A DNA stretch of 64,000 bases, taken from assembly GCF_963678635.1 (NCBI RefSeq), contig NC_087068.1, positions 5,353,079 to 5,417,078 on the forward strand, written 5' to 3'. A program made the position numbers and the translations under genes. The notes under the pieces were generated by a model. That model was not told where the DNA came from and made no database searches. It saw nothing but the letters and a program-made list of their open reading frames with translations. This stretch comes from Symsagittifera roscoffensis (lineage: Eukaryota > Xenacoelomorpha > Acoela > Convolutidae). Positions 58,101-64,000 of this stretch are shown in pieces (the stretch's first letter is position 1; each line of letters starts with the position of its first letter).

Positions 58101-60616
58101 CCTGGTGACAATACGAAGATCACCTTCACCACATTCATGGTGAAACGTTGTCTTGCTGCTGCCTCTACCTCGGTCATCGCCGAGAGCAGTGTCATTATCG
58201 CCTCCCCTATAACTTCGTTACTCGGGATCGATCCATCCGTCAGACGTGACAACAAGCCCCTGCTTTGTAGATGATCATTTGAGCCTGCAACTACTATTAC
58301 CTGCGGCTCCATGCTGACCACTCTCCGTACACTTATCATCATGCCTATCGCCTGTCCCCAGTCCAGTTTAGGCGCCGTTAAGAAAATCACATCGGGCCAG
58401 AACAGAGAACGGGGCGTGTAGAGATAATCGGAGCCGGCCACAACCAGATATTTGGCAGCCTTCATGTCCAAGGGGTCATAAGCTGCAAAAAGGCCATCGC
58501 CTATTGGGGCCTTCAGGTTCCCATATCTCTTATCGTCTCCAACCACTGTTGTAGTTCGGGGGTAATCCCTCGAATACTCGCCCGGCGTCTGACCGGGTGG
58601 TTTAGCGAATTGTCTGTACATCTTGTGATGTTTGTTATTGGGCTTGTTCTCCGTCTGGAACTTGCCCTTGCGCACAGGTGGTGTCCTTTCCCGGGTCCTA
58701 TCTCGAACGTCGGTGAGCGACCGGGTGTTTAAAGGTCCAAAGGTATTGTCATGAGGTAATCCATCCAGGTCTACATGTCGGAGTGAGGTCGAGGAGCTGA
58801 ATTTCTCCTGCTCTGCTAGCAGCCAATCCACACCCGGTATCCGATAAAGTCGCGACACTGTGGGACTTTCACCGCCAGTCATTCTCATCGCATCCTCCCG
58901 ACACGTCAAGGTATTCATATTCAACTTCGCCGACATGTCCGTCTTATACTGACCCCAATGACTAGGATCTGATCTATTCCAAAGCAGCCTGCTGCCTGAT
59001 TCGATCCCCTCCGCTGGCACGGTACTTGTAGACGGTCCTGCTGTCGAAGCAGGATTTGTCGTGGCAGGCGAATCGTTCCTCCTAGACGCGGTCTGGGAGT
59101 CATTCCTGTTGTTCTGTTCCACCGATCTGCCGAGTCGGCTTCCAATCGATTGCGGCCTGGGAGGAGGAGCAGTCCCTAGCCTGTCTCTCACGTTCGAGCT
59201 CGGAGCGACGGTTGCGGCTCCAACCGTCTCCGTTGCCAAGGGCCCTAGACGGTTGGCGAGGGATTCGGGCACGGTTGCCCTTATTCTACTCCCTCCGGTC
59301 GAATTGGCCCGAGCCAAAGAACCGGTCGCCCTCGACTCTTGCTCCGCTTCCCTCAATTGCGTCTGAAACACATCATTAATCCAATGCCTCCCTCGTTGGG
59401 TATTGAAGTGCACTCCATCTTTAGTGAGCGCGATGTGGTCAGTCATGCGCAGCATATTTTCGAGATCCAGGAGTCGCAACTCGCCAGGGTTGTTTCTCAC
59501 CAGACTGCGGGTCATTTCATTCCACCGCGTCACGTTGCCATTCATGAAATCTGCAGCTATGGTGCCCACCAAAGGATTTGGTGGTATCGTGCACAGGATC
59601 ACGAGTTTGGGTCTGTACTTTTCTTTCAATTCGTTCAAGAGACACACCAATAGAGGTTCCCACTTGTTCTCCGGAGTCACGGGGGCTCTCGAGACGTCAT
59701 TGGTCCCCAGCATTATTATTAATGTATCCAAATGATCCTCGCTCTGGAACTCCATCATTTTGATGACTTGAGCCACTGAGGCTCCTCCAAAGGACAGAAT
59801 GGTAGTATGACCATAGACGAAGATCTCATTCAGATCTCTCACCAAACTGTCTCCAATGATCAAATGGCGACTCCCTGGGGGAATTACCTGGTCGTTCGTG
59901 GCGGGGTTCCAGCTCATGTCATTCAGGCAGGCTCGAGGATGCTCGGCGGGCACTTGCGTGAACTGATGACGTGCCATCAGATTCTTCCTGATGTCTACCA
60001 CGCGAGACTTCTCAAAGACTCCACCAGGCGCAGAACACGCTATCGAGCGGGTTGCTCGCTCCGAGCTATTTGATGAATGATCACGACGCTGGGAAGGAAC
60101 GATCCTAGCCAGTGTCCGCTCAGTGCCTCTGTTGATCTCATCCATCGCGGCTCTGGCCACTTGGTTAAATGATTCCTGAAATTGAGGAGCTAGATAGGTG
60201 TCAGAAGGGTCTGGTATCGTAAACCTCTGACTCGAAGCAGACGGTCGTGTCTGCTGAGGAGCCTCGGGCCCCCTTGATGCACGCAAATCCAGAACCTCAG
60301 GTCCTCTCGATGCGCACAGCTCATGCGCTGTTGTCCTGGGGCGTGTGTCGTTAGATCCCTCCGAGGACCTCATGCTCGCCAGGATTTCCGGTGACACTTG
60401 GCTCACCTTCGCCATATACAGCTCCTTCAGGTGCTTTATCTCATCCTCCTTGTAGGCCACCTGCAGATCTTCAAATTTCTTTTTCCATTCGTCTCTCTCC
60501 CGAGCTATGGCCCTGTACTCCTGAAGTTTGGCACACAGCTCACTCTGATCTCTCTCCTTCTTCTCCAGTGTCTCAATCGTCTCCGACGTCTGGATCTCTA
60601 TCTCGCTCACTCTCAC
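52190..60616 (-). CDS. giant retroelement ORF (about 2,808 codons), SGNH hydrolase plus unknown domains
   Basis: The frame is intact for 8.4 kb and starts right after a TAG; its first codon is GTG and the first ATG is codon 68 (60413-60415). Residues 1-75 look coiled-coil and 85-245 disordered. Residues 250-425 form a canonical SGNH hydrolase: GDS (Ser257), FGG near 277, GTND (304-307) and DGVH (Asp400, His403), so the catalytic residues are present. Residues 430-710 are low-complexity. Residues 720-890 resemble a second SGNH fold (AGSDYL, then VVAGSND at 775-781) but lack the DxxH block, so it is probably non-catalytic. An acidic patch lies near 1540-1600. The remaining about 1,900 residues are mixed-composition, probably folded, and unrecognised. 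There is no signal peptide, transmembrane anchor or zinc knuckle, so it is not an obvious envelope or Gag. SGNH domains are known in ORF1 proteins of CR1/L2-type LINEs; a role in membrane or lipid interaction here is inference. Confidence 0.9.
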   Translation of the reverse strand: MRVSEIEIQTSETIETLEKKERDQSELCAKLQEYRAIARERDEWKKKFEDLQVAYKEDEIKHLKELYMAKVSQVSPEILASMRSSEGSNDTRPRTTAHELCASRGPEVLDLRASRGPEAPQQTRPSASSQRFTIPDPSDTYLAPQFQESFNQVARAAMDEINRGTERTLARIVPSQRRDHSSNSSERATRSIACSAPGGVFEKSRVVDIRKNLMARHQFTQVPAEHPRACLNDMSWNPATNDQVIPPGSRHLIIGDSLVRDLNEIFVYGHTTILSFGGASVAQVIKMMEFQSEDHLDTLIIMLGTNDVSRAPVTPENKWEPLLVCLLNELKEKYRPKLVILCTIPPNPLVGTIAADFMNGNVTRWNEMTRSLVRNNPGELRLLDLENMLRMTDHIALTKDGVHFNTQRGRHWINDVFQTQLREAEQESRATGSLARANSTGGSRIRATVPESLANRLGPLATETVGAATVAPSSNVRDRLGTAPPPRPQSIGSRLGRSVEQNNRNDSQTASRRNDSPATTNPASTAGPSTSTVPAEGIESGSRLLWNRSDPSHWGQYKTDMSAKLNMNTLTCREDAMRMTGGESPTVSRLYRIPGVDWLLAEQEKFSSSTSLRHVDLDGLPHDNTFGPLNTRSLTDVRDRTRERTPPVRKGKFQTENKPNNKHHKMYRQFAKPPGQTPGEYSRDYPRTTTVVGDDKRYGNLKAPIGDGLFAAYDPLDMKAAKYLVVAGSDYLYTPRSLFWPDVIFLTAPKLDWGQAIGMMISVRRVVSMEPQVIVVAGSNDHLQSRGLLSRLTDGSIPSNEVIGEAIMTLLSAMTEVEAAARQRFTMNVVKVIFVLSPGYAALPEPLQFVYTMVTTIAEGIFNVIIPAPNRVVDPDNYYPSRSELPAVWADISNAIQGLRDCSTTRLVLDEVLGLELSNFARLLKLRPGVGDDHLLVQQVADDLWFRQMDQAENEQGRMIRKNMTSAEEDLMAMALRTKPHNNIWLYLSPRLCTLGEDAFEHAPAIIKEIHVYLKNLLNARQLAGGKMLKLMQDVNTMSLDKFQADVLATKAQYERSDAILGGMGVGWTPSFLSTCYPRASRNLIASFVKDIRKLSIGLVLALYVTFGHENFVKGPANLFTQALADLRLDGLLTLIAMTYGRLGDFLVLLRYPEQLQGPSREFNAQLETASLKKMKDWRTLLLQYLLQQNRSVTGEDKVATNASECKQYCGMPLLTDLAVMMRIDPLALVHGLREFVTVVYGPVMSFAFPDVQVKAYRNSVLYVNLVSVVDCSVLNWVEQSELRKLASDDRLFGRIAEPGWVLMDFNNHFKCRMGREDLSHIQFNPKLWNLRPVVKDTGEAVVVPQLPGAYAHARENQQLWLPGSRPLPDQCHRYPPIRRMLLGVTSPIIAPRIGAARDAEKRMLKWSGGMEPRFISWNAAAAHTFDFSFPDAWSRKKIKALPSRRPEVSAETWNEVYSSADDLSRLKWSGEAKVVMLEVASESRGGSYITIEDLAPHGEELVEFLVDDELFYHAGDMTVPARPDSGTDARQGPSGPRPKPDADDNELMDQDDNDDGTGSKTEKPGETDLGALERDLLEYRFSEDDDGEVDGSLLLMAPSSFMSPTKEASADLSPIDPISQARECQSRDPQKLLYESPRRRKIEESMKISFISTLPEEEWERYQMELEGKTGAIWSRVNFMEKSWDVIRRYGTQSIMKVGLNQPIMREVLEKIVSSMESDVLTESVTEDSADDQHVAKKLPVRRARKGLKRLKGKTGSRAMNPRVVKSRANAVVTSLTSAGRSGESGQGDSTTLTGGEKENLIPPMLLAGLTVTATRSKKTARTLADTKLEMEVISQCGSGELEDYRPSRINMAKLKLEGQLDVVEYSRITVPESVHMGDPAGGYVEMLKARNSARGHLMAWSEKRAMQEYLKGLTENSNFNRREYGTVMSSEANEIGLEKLLEISWRAALQKYFDETMNAPATVAAYLAHPCVRTDLQIRLAWCLMGIKKAEYEASNDSKSREQELELMEALRALISKDDSAIAWAKRKDALCFVRFVVDRIPTPVLGECIKIIRQKGVDCERNFLRALLELYQDMPLTVPSKESNDMESYRKLEEVRRYSNKELRVSRDLIEAARGQKEFATLGKLKSFQYVSGIPGMAYNPFVNEEAREAYFDYEQVTVLNFWVERIKEIGMLMVEQPKLGIILEERVVEPSIPELKGQVSFDCGSWDGPLKTSLVVMWELMKPSWCPHPNAGLIWDMTADIMLDRDDDASLHDLAMIQHLLAMRLTKKKSNPSTELSEEGTSSNWLKQGTCLAQHSGMEGHVCNLGHCLITLSEQHRQLARLYGRLSMSDKSAMELVADCHGVTDVNLITALGFCSMTSSMESLERLERAHELVTSLSVEIFPGALQTEQKIGGWREALENEMNLKDSEAYHRPTGSKYMVGSSSAPYCNSKYPTHMVVMDARTQQVLVDQLFSVPKCVRLARMSERSYDLLAKIFRAVPKRSEGELQDVVGEEFMRLNEGNVSEFQKQKASGALPTEFPTIEEKDDLHRILMEVEPLLGASGYRTRRNIVRTHGEYPCHCLAQTLWYPKRGNLILVWDVEELYSTGLPDQNQQVSIVVVSAMLAVRWLEANADTSEQETAVPTPEQLSNVKMSSELDLFRTTCKVLRIPKAIERIWSRQRLMPWFRAVMTSWMYELAKRHMSRNTEAYQSFQLDIGPGAYKRAFLTHRNAVTTAVKRVAGTPCVTEDEKKEVLRADLERNVSLCLHNSFCRNREQKVNVDLLPCCKPRLLEQEGWGTARNSLDMLEKVLEDSDAQHRDGEMME
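57947..58459 (-). other. second, degenerate SGNH-like domain in the giant ORF
   Basis: Residues 720-890: an initial strand and loop KYLVVAGSDYL in the position of block I and EPQVIVVAGSNDHL in the position of block III, with alternating strand and helix predicted by eye. The Asp-x-x-His block near the end is missing (DNYYPSRSEL stands there). The call is from pattern only. Confidence 0.5.
59342..59869 (-). other. canonical SGNH/GDSL hydrolase domain in the giant ORF
   Basis: Residues 250-425: RHLIIGDSLVRDL (block I, nucleophile Ser257), LSFGGAS (block II glycine), IIMLGTNDVSR (block III with Asn306), TKDGVHFN (block V with Asp400 and His403). All four blocks are in the right order and spacing for an esterase of this superfamily. 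Substrate unknown. Confidence 0.9.
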
Positions 60617-60619
60617 TCT

Positions 60620-61057
60620 CTATAGGGGAGGAGCAGCTGTTGGAGAGTCGACAGAGTGTGACGGGCCTGGCCCATCACGTTGTCTCTTCGCTCCAATGAG
60701 TGGCTGCGCAGGTTGGACGGGCAAGGGCATCTCACCTAGCCGGTGGTCCCTTTGCTCACCTAGTCCTGGCTCACGAGCCAGGTCGTGGCCAGACATTTCT
60801 CCGCGCCTCCATCTCATCAATCGGTTTCGGCCTCTCTCGGCGGTCCCGGACTCACCGAAGGCCAACATCAACACGACTTCTGTAGGGCGATTCCCTCGAC
60901 CCTCTCTTCCCAGTGCATTGAGGAGTGCGACCACAAACATCGCCAACCCCGGGTCTTCTCGTGTAAAATCACAATCGATCAGCCGCTGATAGATCTCGTC
61001 TAGAGTCGCTCCTAGACTCGCTGAGAGGAATTCCATGAGTTCGTTCGTGTCACCCAT
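60620..61057 (-). CDS. short ORF upstream of, and in frame with, the giant ORF
   Basis: ATG at 61057-61055 in a good context (gaaATGG); the frame is open back to 61144, where a TGA precedes it. It encodes about 145 residues: an acidic helical N-terminus (MGDTNELMEFLSASLG), then Arg-rich and Pro-rich sequence ending PTAAPPL. It stops at a single TAG (60620-60622). The very next codons are in the same frame as the giant ORF, so a TAG read-through or suppression would fuse the two into about 2,955 residues. Alternatively the TAG is a recent nonsense mutation in one long gene. No domain recognised. Confidence 0.7.
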   Translation of the reverse strand: MGDTNELMEFLSASLGATLDEIYQRLIDCDFTREDPGLAMFVVALLNALGREGRGNRPTEVVLMLAFGESGTAERGRNRLMRWRRGEMSGHDLAREPGLGEQRDHRLGEMPLPVQPAQPLIGAKRQRDGPGPSHSVDSPTAAPPL

Positions 61058-61144
61058 TTCTTTTCGTGTTGATTCTTCTTGTCGTGTCGTGTAATTTCTT
61101 TCTGTCTCCTCTGATTCAGTGTTCAGTAAACAATTTTCGATCAA

Positions 61145-61499
61145 TCAAGATCTAAAAAACAGGTCGCGACTTAGAACCATCATTTTTGGATGCAACATCA
61201 ATCAATTCTTTAAAACTCTCCATTGAAATTCTCTTCACAATTCTGATTTAAAATTTAGCACCAAGGTGGATCGTCCACCTTTATCTTTGTCAGAGTAGCA
61301 CGAATAAGCGCTGTCACCTTGATGACACAAACATAAAACATATCATAACAATAACATAACATAAACACATAAACATCACACACCTATACTTTCATATAAA
61401 AACCTAATCCCTAATACTGTACCTAAAACCTAACCTAAAACTTGACTCTGATTCTTATCGAGCAACTTAATAAAAACCACTTATCGCCGAGCGCAATTC
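61145..61499 (-). other. spacer between pol and the downstream ORFs
   Basis: Non-coding on the element strand and more AT-rich than the ORFs. It contains a short perfect hairpin (aaggtgga tcg tccacctt, 61263-61281) and cctaa-like runs near 61410-61440. A splice acceptor or other signal for expressing the downstream ORF could lie here but none is decisive. Confidence 0.45.
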
Positions 61500-64000
61500 T
61501 TAGCATATGCTCAGATAGTATTTTTTATGTAAGTAAACCTCTATGTCAGTCTCTGAAAATATCACATGCACAAGAGCGTACAACTCTCTCGGATGTAGCT
61601 TTCCCCTATTAGGATCGTATACTGGCAACGAGAGAGAGGTCACACCTCTCTCAACCAGGAAATCCCTAAGTCGAGTCAAGGCCAACACCAAGCTCTCCGG
61701 ATTCACGTGTTGCCTATCAGTAGCTTTCGTAACCAAAAAACACAAATATTTCCCTGGTATCTGTGATGCAACAGGGGGTAACGCTATCATTCCTCCTACA
61801 CCCGGCCTCTGTTTCCATAAAAACTCGATATTCTTGTACTCTCTTTTAAAGTCGGCCGCTAGTGCTGTTTTAAAGCTTACGTCCGCAGTTATCGCTATGG
61901 CGCACGTGCGTTCCGTGAGTATGAAATCGCTGTCCGTTATAACGATATTGTTCGAATAGTGGTTCGGGAGATCAAAATACGATTCAAAGATTCGTCCAAA
62001 AGGTGGTTTCTTAGCATTCTCGCCCTCTGTCTCTAGTTCTCCGGTTTCCCTTGCCGATTTCAATTTTTTTATTATGAGATTTTCGGTGTGGGTGAGTCCT
62101 ACCCCCACTCCCCGGACAAAAATATCCATCGACGTCCCCGTCGATCGCCCAAAGTCTAGGAGACCGAGGTTGGATTGTGGAACACGTAGAGGACCATCTG
62201 GGGCGACCCAGTTGGACTCGGTATTGTCATGACTGATGTATTTGACGCCGTCTCTGTCGACGTCCTGAATCGTCAGGATCGTCTCTTTTGGATCTGTCGG
62301 CAGATCGTGGAGCCATTCGAGCACGCGCAAGTTTGTTAGTTCTTGCTCATGAGTCTGTTCCGCTTCTGGTTCGAACTCCACTTCCGGTTCTGATCGATCG
62401 TCGATCCAATCTTGATCCATATCGTTCACAAGGTCGATTTCTTCTAGCATTGCTACTTCGTCCAGCCCCACCAGCGAGTCTATGACATCACTCACTAGTA
62501 TCCGGTCTACAACGAAGTCCTCGCCATACGGATTGTATTTCTTCTGGTTTTTTCCCCTCTTATTTTGGCGTGTCTCCATAGTGAGCGGAAAGTCAGGCTG
62601 TATTCCTTTGTCAATTTCGGTTTGTTCCGGGCAATCCCAGTCTTCTTCGGCATAGGGTAGAGTTTCATCGTCCACCTCTACTCGCTCAGTCAACTCGAGA
62701 TCCAGTGGTAGATCACAATTGTCCACCATCTCATTCCCGTCGTTCTTGTCGCGAGTACCCCTTTCATTCACTTCACAAGCAGGATCCACTATTAAATAGT
62801 CTCCCTCTTGCATGTCCGCTGGGATGCACCAATCCTCGGACGAGGCGTTGTGTGGTTTGATATTCTCGTAATGAGCCGCTCTTCCGGTGCTCAGCCGATA
62901 AAAACGACCTCCTTGATGCACCTCTGTTATCTGAAATGGACCACGCCATTTCTTTAATAGTTTCTTGGTTCCTTTTGGTGGAACCACTTCCTGGAACACC
63001 CAGACGTAATCGCCAACTGAGTAGGCTTTTGCATCGGCTGTTCTTTTATCAAACCTCCTTTTTTGTCTAATTTGCGCCTGTTGCGTATTCCTCCTGCATA
63101 AGTCATTGAGGTCCTGTTGTCTTCTAATAACGTCCCGCACGTACGTTTGCGGTGCTGTCCTCTTCCCTTCATATTCAGGGTAGAAGAACGTTAACGGGAG
63201 TGCTTTTTCATGACCCGTCAGCATCATATGCGGACTTATTCCCGTGGTGGAATGCTCCGTGCTGTTGTAAGCACCCATCACTTGCGGCAAGTGCTTGTCC
63301 CAGTCATCCATATAGCGTGAGCAGTAGACTCTCAACATGGATACCAGTGTGCGATTCTGCCTCTCGACTAGGCCATTCGTTTGCGGGTGATAAGTGGTCG
63401 AGTGGGCCTGCGCTACCTGCGACCTTTTCATTAACTCTTTCGTGAGATCACCTACGAATGCTTTGCCATTGTCCGATTGGAACGTGATGGGGCAGCCATG
63501 CCTTGCTATCCACACGTTTATCAAATGATCGCATGTTTCTTCTGCCGACGCTGTCATGCAGGGTGCTGCCTCCGCATACTTTGTAAAATGGTCGATCATT
63601 ACCAGCACCTGATTATAGCCCGTTGCTGTCATGCAGATTTTCTGATGATCAATTTGCACCACTTCGTTGAAACCTGACGATTCTATTGACTGTAGGGGGA
63701 ACCTTAGTTTCCTGGGATCCTTTGCCTGTTGACAAGACAGGCATGCGGCTATCCATTTCTCACAAGCCTTCTTCAATCCCGGCCATTCGAATCGTTTTTG
63801 TATCCTGTTATACACTTTGTCCACGCCTTGATGTCCCATCTGATCATGTGAGCGAAAGAGCAATTCAGTCTGGTACAACTGTGGTAACACTATTGAATTG
63901 TATTTATAAAGGACCTTGTCCTCCTCCTTGCGCTTACAGGCTACGATTCCGTCCTTATTCAGGTACAACAAGTCTTTCCTCTTCAGGTAAAATTGCTTCA
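61500..64000 (-). CDS. 3' part of pol: integrase with C-terminal macro-domain-like module
   Basis: The frame is open to the window edge, so this is only the end of Pol (numbering from codon at 63971). The zinc-binding domain has His42, His47, Cys77 and Cys80. The core has Asp108 (VVQIDHQ), Asp167 (FQSDNGKAF) and Glu203 (GLVERQN), with 35 residues between the last two: an intact DD35E integrase, which joins element DNA to the chromosome. The GPY/F motif is WRGPF (342-346). Residues 390-670 are acidic, low-complexity linker. Residues 675-818 resemble a macro domain of the TARG1/OARD1 type: NIVITDSDFI, CAIAITADVSFKTALAADF, PGVGGMIALPP, YLCFLVTK, a helix, then a strand and FSETDIEVYLH. The lysine of the LVTK motif is kept, but the Gly-x-Gly-x-Asp loop seems replaced by YDPNRGKL. 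TAA at 61500. Confidence 0.9.
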   Translation of the reverse strand, partial: KQFYLKRKDLLYLNKDGIVACKRKEEDKVLYKYNSIVLPQLYQTELLFRSHDQMGHQGVDKVYNRIQKRFEWPGLKKACEKWIAACLSCQQAKDPRKLRFPLQSIESSGFNEVVQIDHQKICMTATGYNQVLVMIDHFTKYAEAAPCMTASAEETCDHLINVWIARHGCPITFQSDNGKAFVGDLTKELMKRSQVAQAHSTTYHPQTNGLVERQNRTLVSMLRVYCSRYMDDWDKHLPQVMGAYNSTEHSTTGISPHMMLTGHEKALPLTFFYPEYEGKRTAPQTYVRDVIRRQQDLNDLCRRNTQQAQIRQKRRFDKRTADAKAYSVGDYVWVFQEVVPPKGTKKLLKKWRGPFQITEVHQGGRFYRLSTGRAAHYENIKPHNASSEDWCIPADMQEGDYLIVDPACEVNERGTRDKNDGNEMVDNCDLPLDLELTERVEVDDETLPYAEEDWDCPEQTEIDKGIQPDFPLTMETRQNKRGKNQKKYNPYGEDFVVDRILVSDVIDSLVGLDEVAMLEEIDLVNDMDQDWIDDRSEPEVEFEPEAEQTHEQELTNLRVLEWLHDLPTDPKETILTIQDVDRDGVKYISHDNTESNWVAPDGPLRVPQSNLGLLDFGRSTGTSMDIFVRGVGVGLTHTENLIIKKLKSARETGELETEGENAKKPPFGRIFESYFDLPNHYSNNIVITDSDFILTERTCAIAITADVSFKTALAADFKREYKNIEFLWKQRPGVGGMIALPPVASQIPGKYLCFLVTKATDRQHVNPESLVLALTRLRDFLVERGVTSLSLPVYDPNRGKLHPRELYALVHVIFSETDIEVYLHKKYYLSIC
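61518..61949 (-). other. macro-domain-like module fused to integrase
   Basis: Residues 675-818 of the pol fragment. Order of strands and motifs follows ADP-ribose-binding macro domains of the OARD1 (TARG1) type. These remove ADP-ribose from proteins through a Lys and an Asp; the Lys-containing strand is recognisable and the Asp loop is altered, so it may bind but not hydrolyse. Assigned by eye. Confidence 0.65.

Larger units (their letters stand above)
50804..64000 (-). mobile_element. giant Ty3/gypsy-like LTR retroelement (incomplete at right edge)
   Basis: More than 13.1 kb of element, read right to left: the end of pol with integrase and macro-like module, a spacer, an ORF with an in-frame TAG leading into a giant ORF, a polypurine tract, and an LTR. 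Base composition is much more balanced than the AT-rich host DNA and the ORFs are intact over thousands of codons, which argues for a recent or selected element. gag, protease, RT and the other LTR must lie to the right of the window. It is antisense to the host exon at 49063-49735. An HHCC/DD35E integrase plus GPF motif places it near Ty3/gypsy; without the RT the clade cannot be set. An extra coding region after pol is known from several giant retroelements, but I do not recognise this one. Confidence 0.85.

Noticed and set aside
52848-60073. Plus-strand ORFs of 60-174 codons opposite the giant ORF
   Set aside because: Shadows of the minus-strand coding sequence; none has a domain.
52190-60616. 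Giant ORF as a retroviral-type envelope gene
   Set aside because: Position after pol fits, but no signal peptide, furin-like site, or transmembrane anchor is visible, and SGNH domains point elsewhere.

Overview
This window looks like nuclear DNA of an invertebrate animal. The background is very AT-rich and full of A and T runs, coding exons are short and kilobases apart with GT...AG borders, and the mobile DNA is of eukaryotic types: Ty3/gypsy-like LTR elements, a remnant resembling BEL/Pao (a group known from animals), a MULE with a FLYWCH finger, a hAT-like MITE and several fold-back repeats. A run of 200 N at 25104-25303 marks a scaffold gap. I could not name the species or any host gene.

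Layout. 1-6739: AT-rich DNA with fragments of several repeat families, a decayed gag-protease fragment of a gypsy-like element (about 1930-3679) lying between inverted CCCGGGTTGA-type ends (1150-4012), a TIR MITE and a hAT-like MITE. 6740-12765: a complete but dead Ty3/gypsy-like element with matched 210-bp LTRs, a 4-bp target-site duplication and the order gag-protease-RT-RNase H-integrase, with many frame breaks and a mutated RT active site. 12766-25103: mostly featureless AT-rich DNA with a 0.7-kb palindromic element and MITE/repeat copies. 25304-49735: four plus-strand host exons (25304-26110, 35336-35642, 41310-41536, 49063-49735). They encode low-complexity, Ser/Arg-rich protein with many RRxS-type sites. 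The first two could both splice into the third, which ends in a stop and is followed by a poly(A) signal. The introns hold an internally deleted MULE (29184-31046), a BEL/Pao-like remnant, a near-perfect 41-bp-arm hairpin (39655-39744) and more dispersed repeats.

50804-64000: the outstanding feature. A much more GC-balanced, intact giant LTR retroelement lies on the minus strand, probably in the intron after the 49063-49735 exon, and runs off the right edge. Reading in its own direction: the end of a pol ORF with a complete HHCC/DD35E integrase, a GPF motif, a long acidic tail and a C-terminal macro-domain-like module; a 0.4-kb spacer; a short ORF ending in a single TAG; then, in the same frame with no other stop, about 2,800 more codons with a canonical SGNH hydrolase domain, a second degenerate SGNH-like domain and about 1,900 residues I do not recognise; then a polypurine tract and a 1,350-bp LTR bounded by perfect 8-bp inverted ends. 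The integrase would insert the DNA copy. The roles of the macro, SGNH and giant-ORF parts are unknown. No envelope features (signal peptide, membrane anchor) were seen in the giant ORF.
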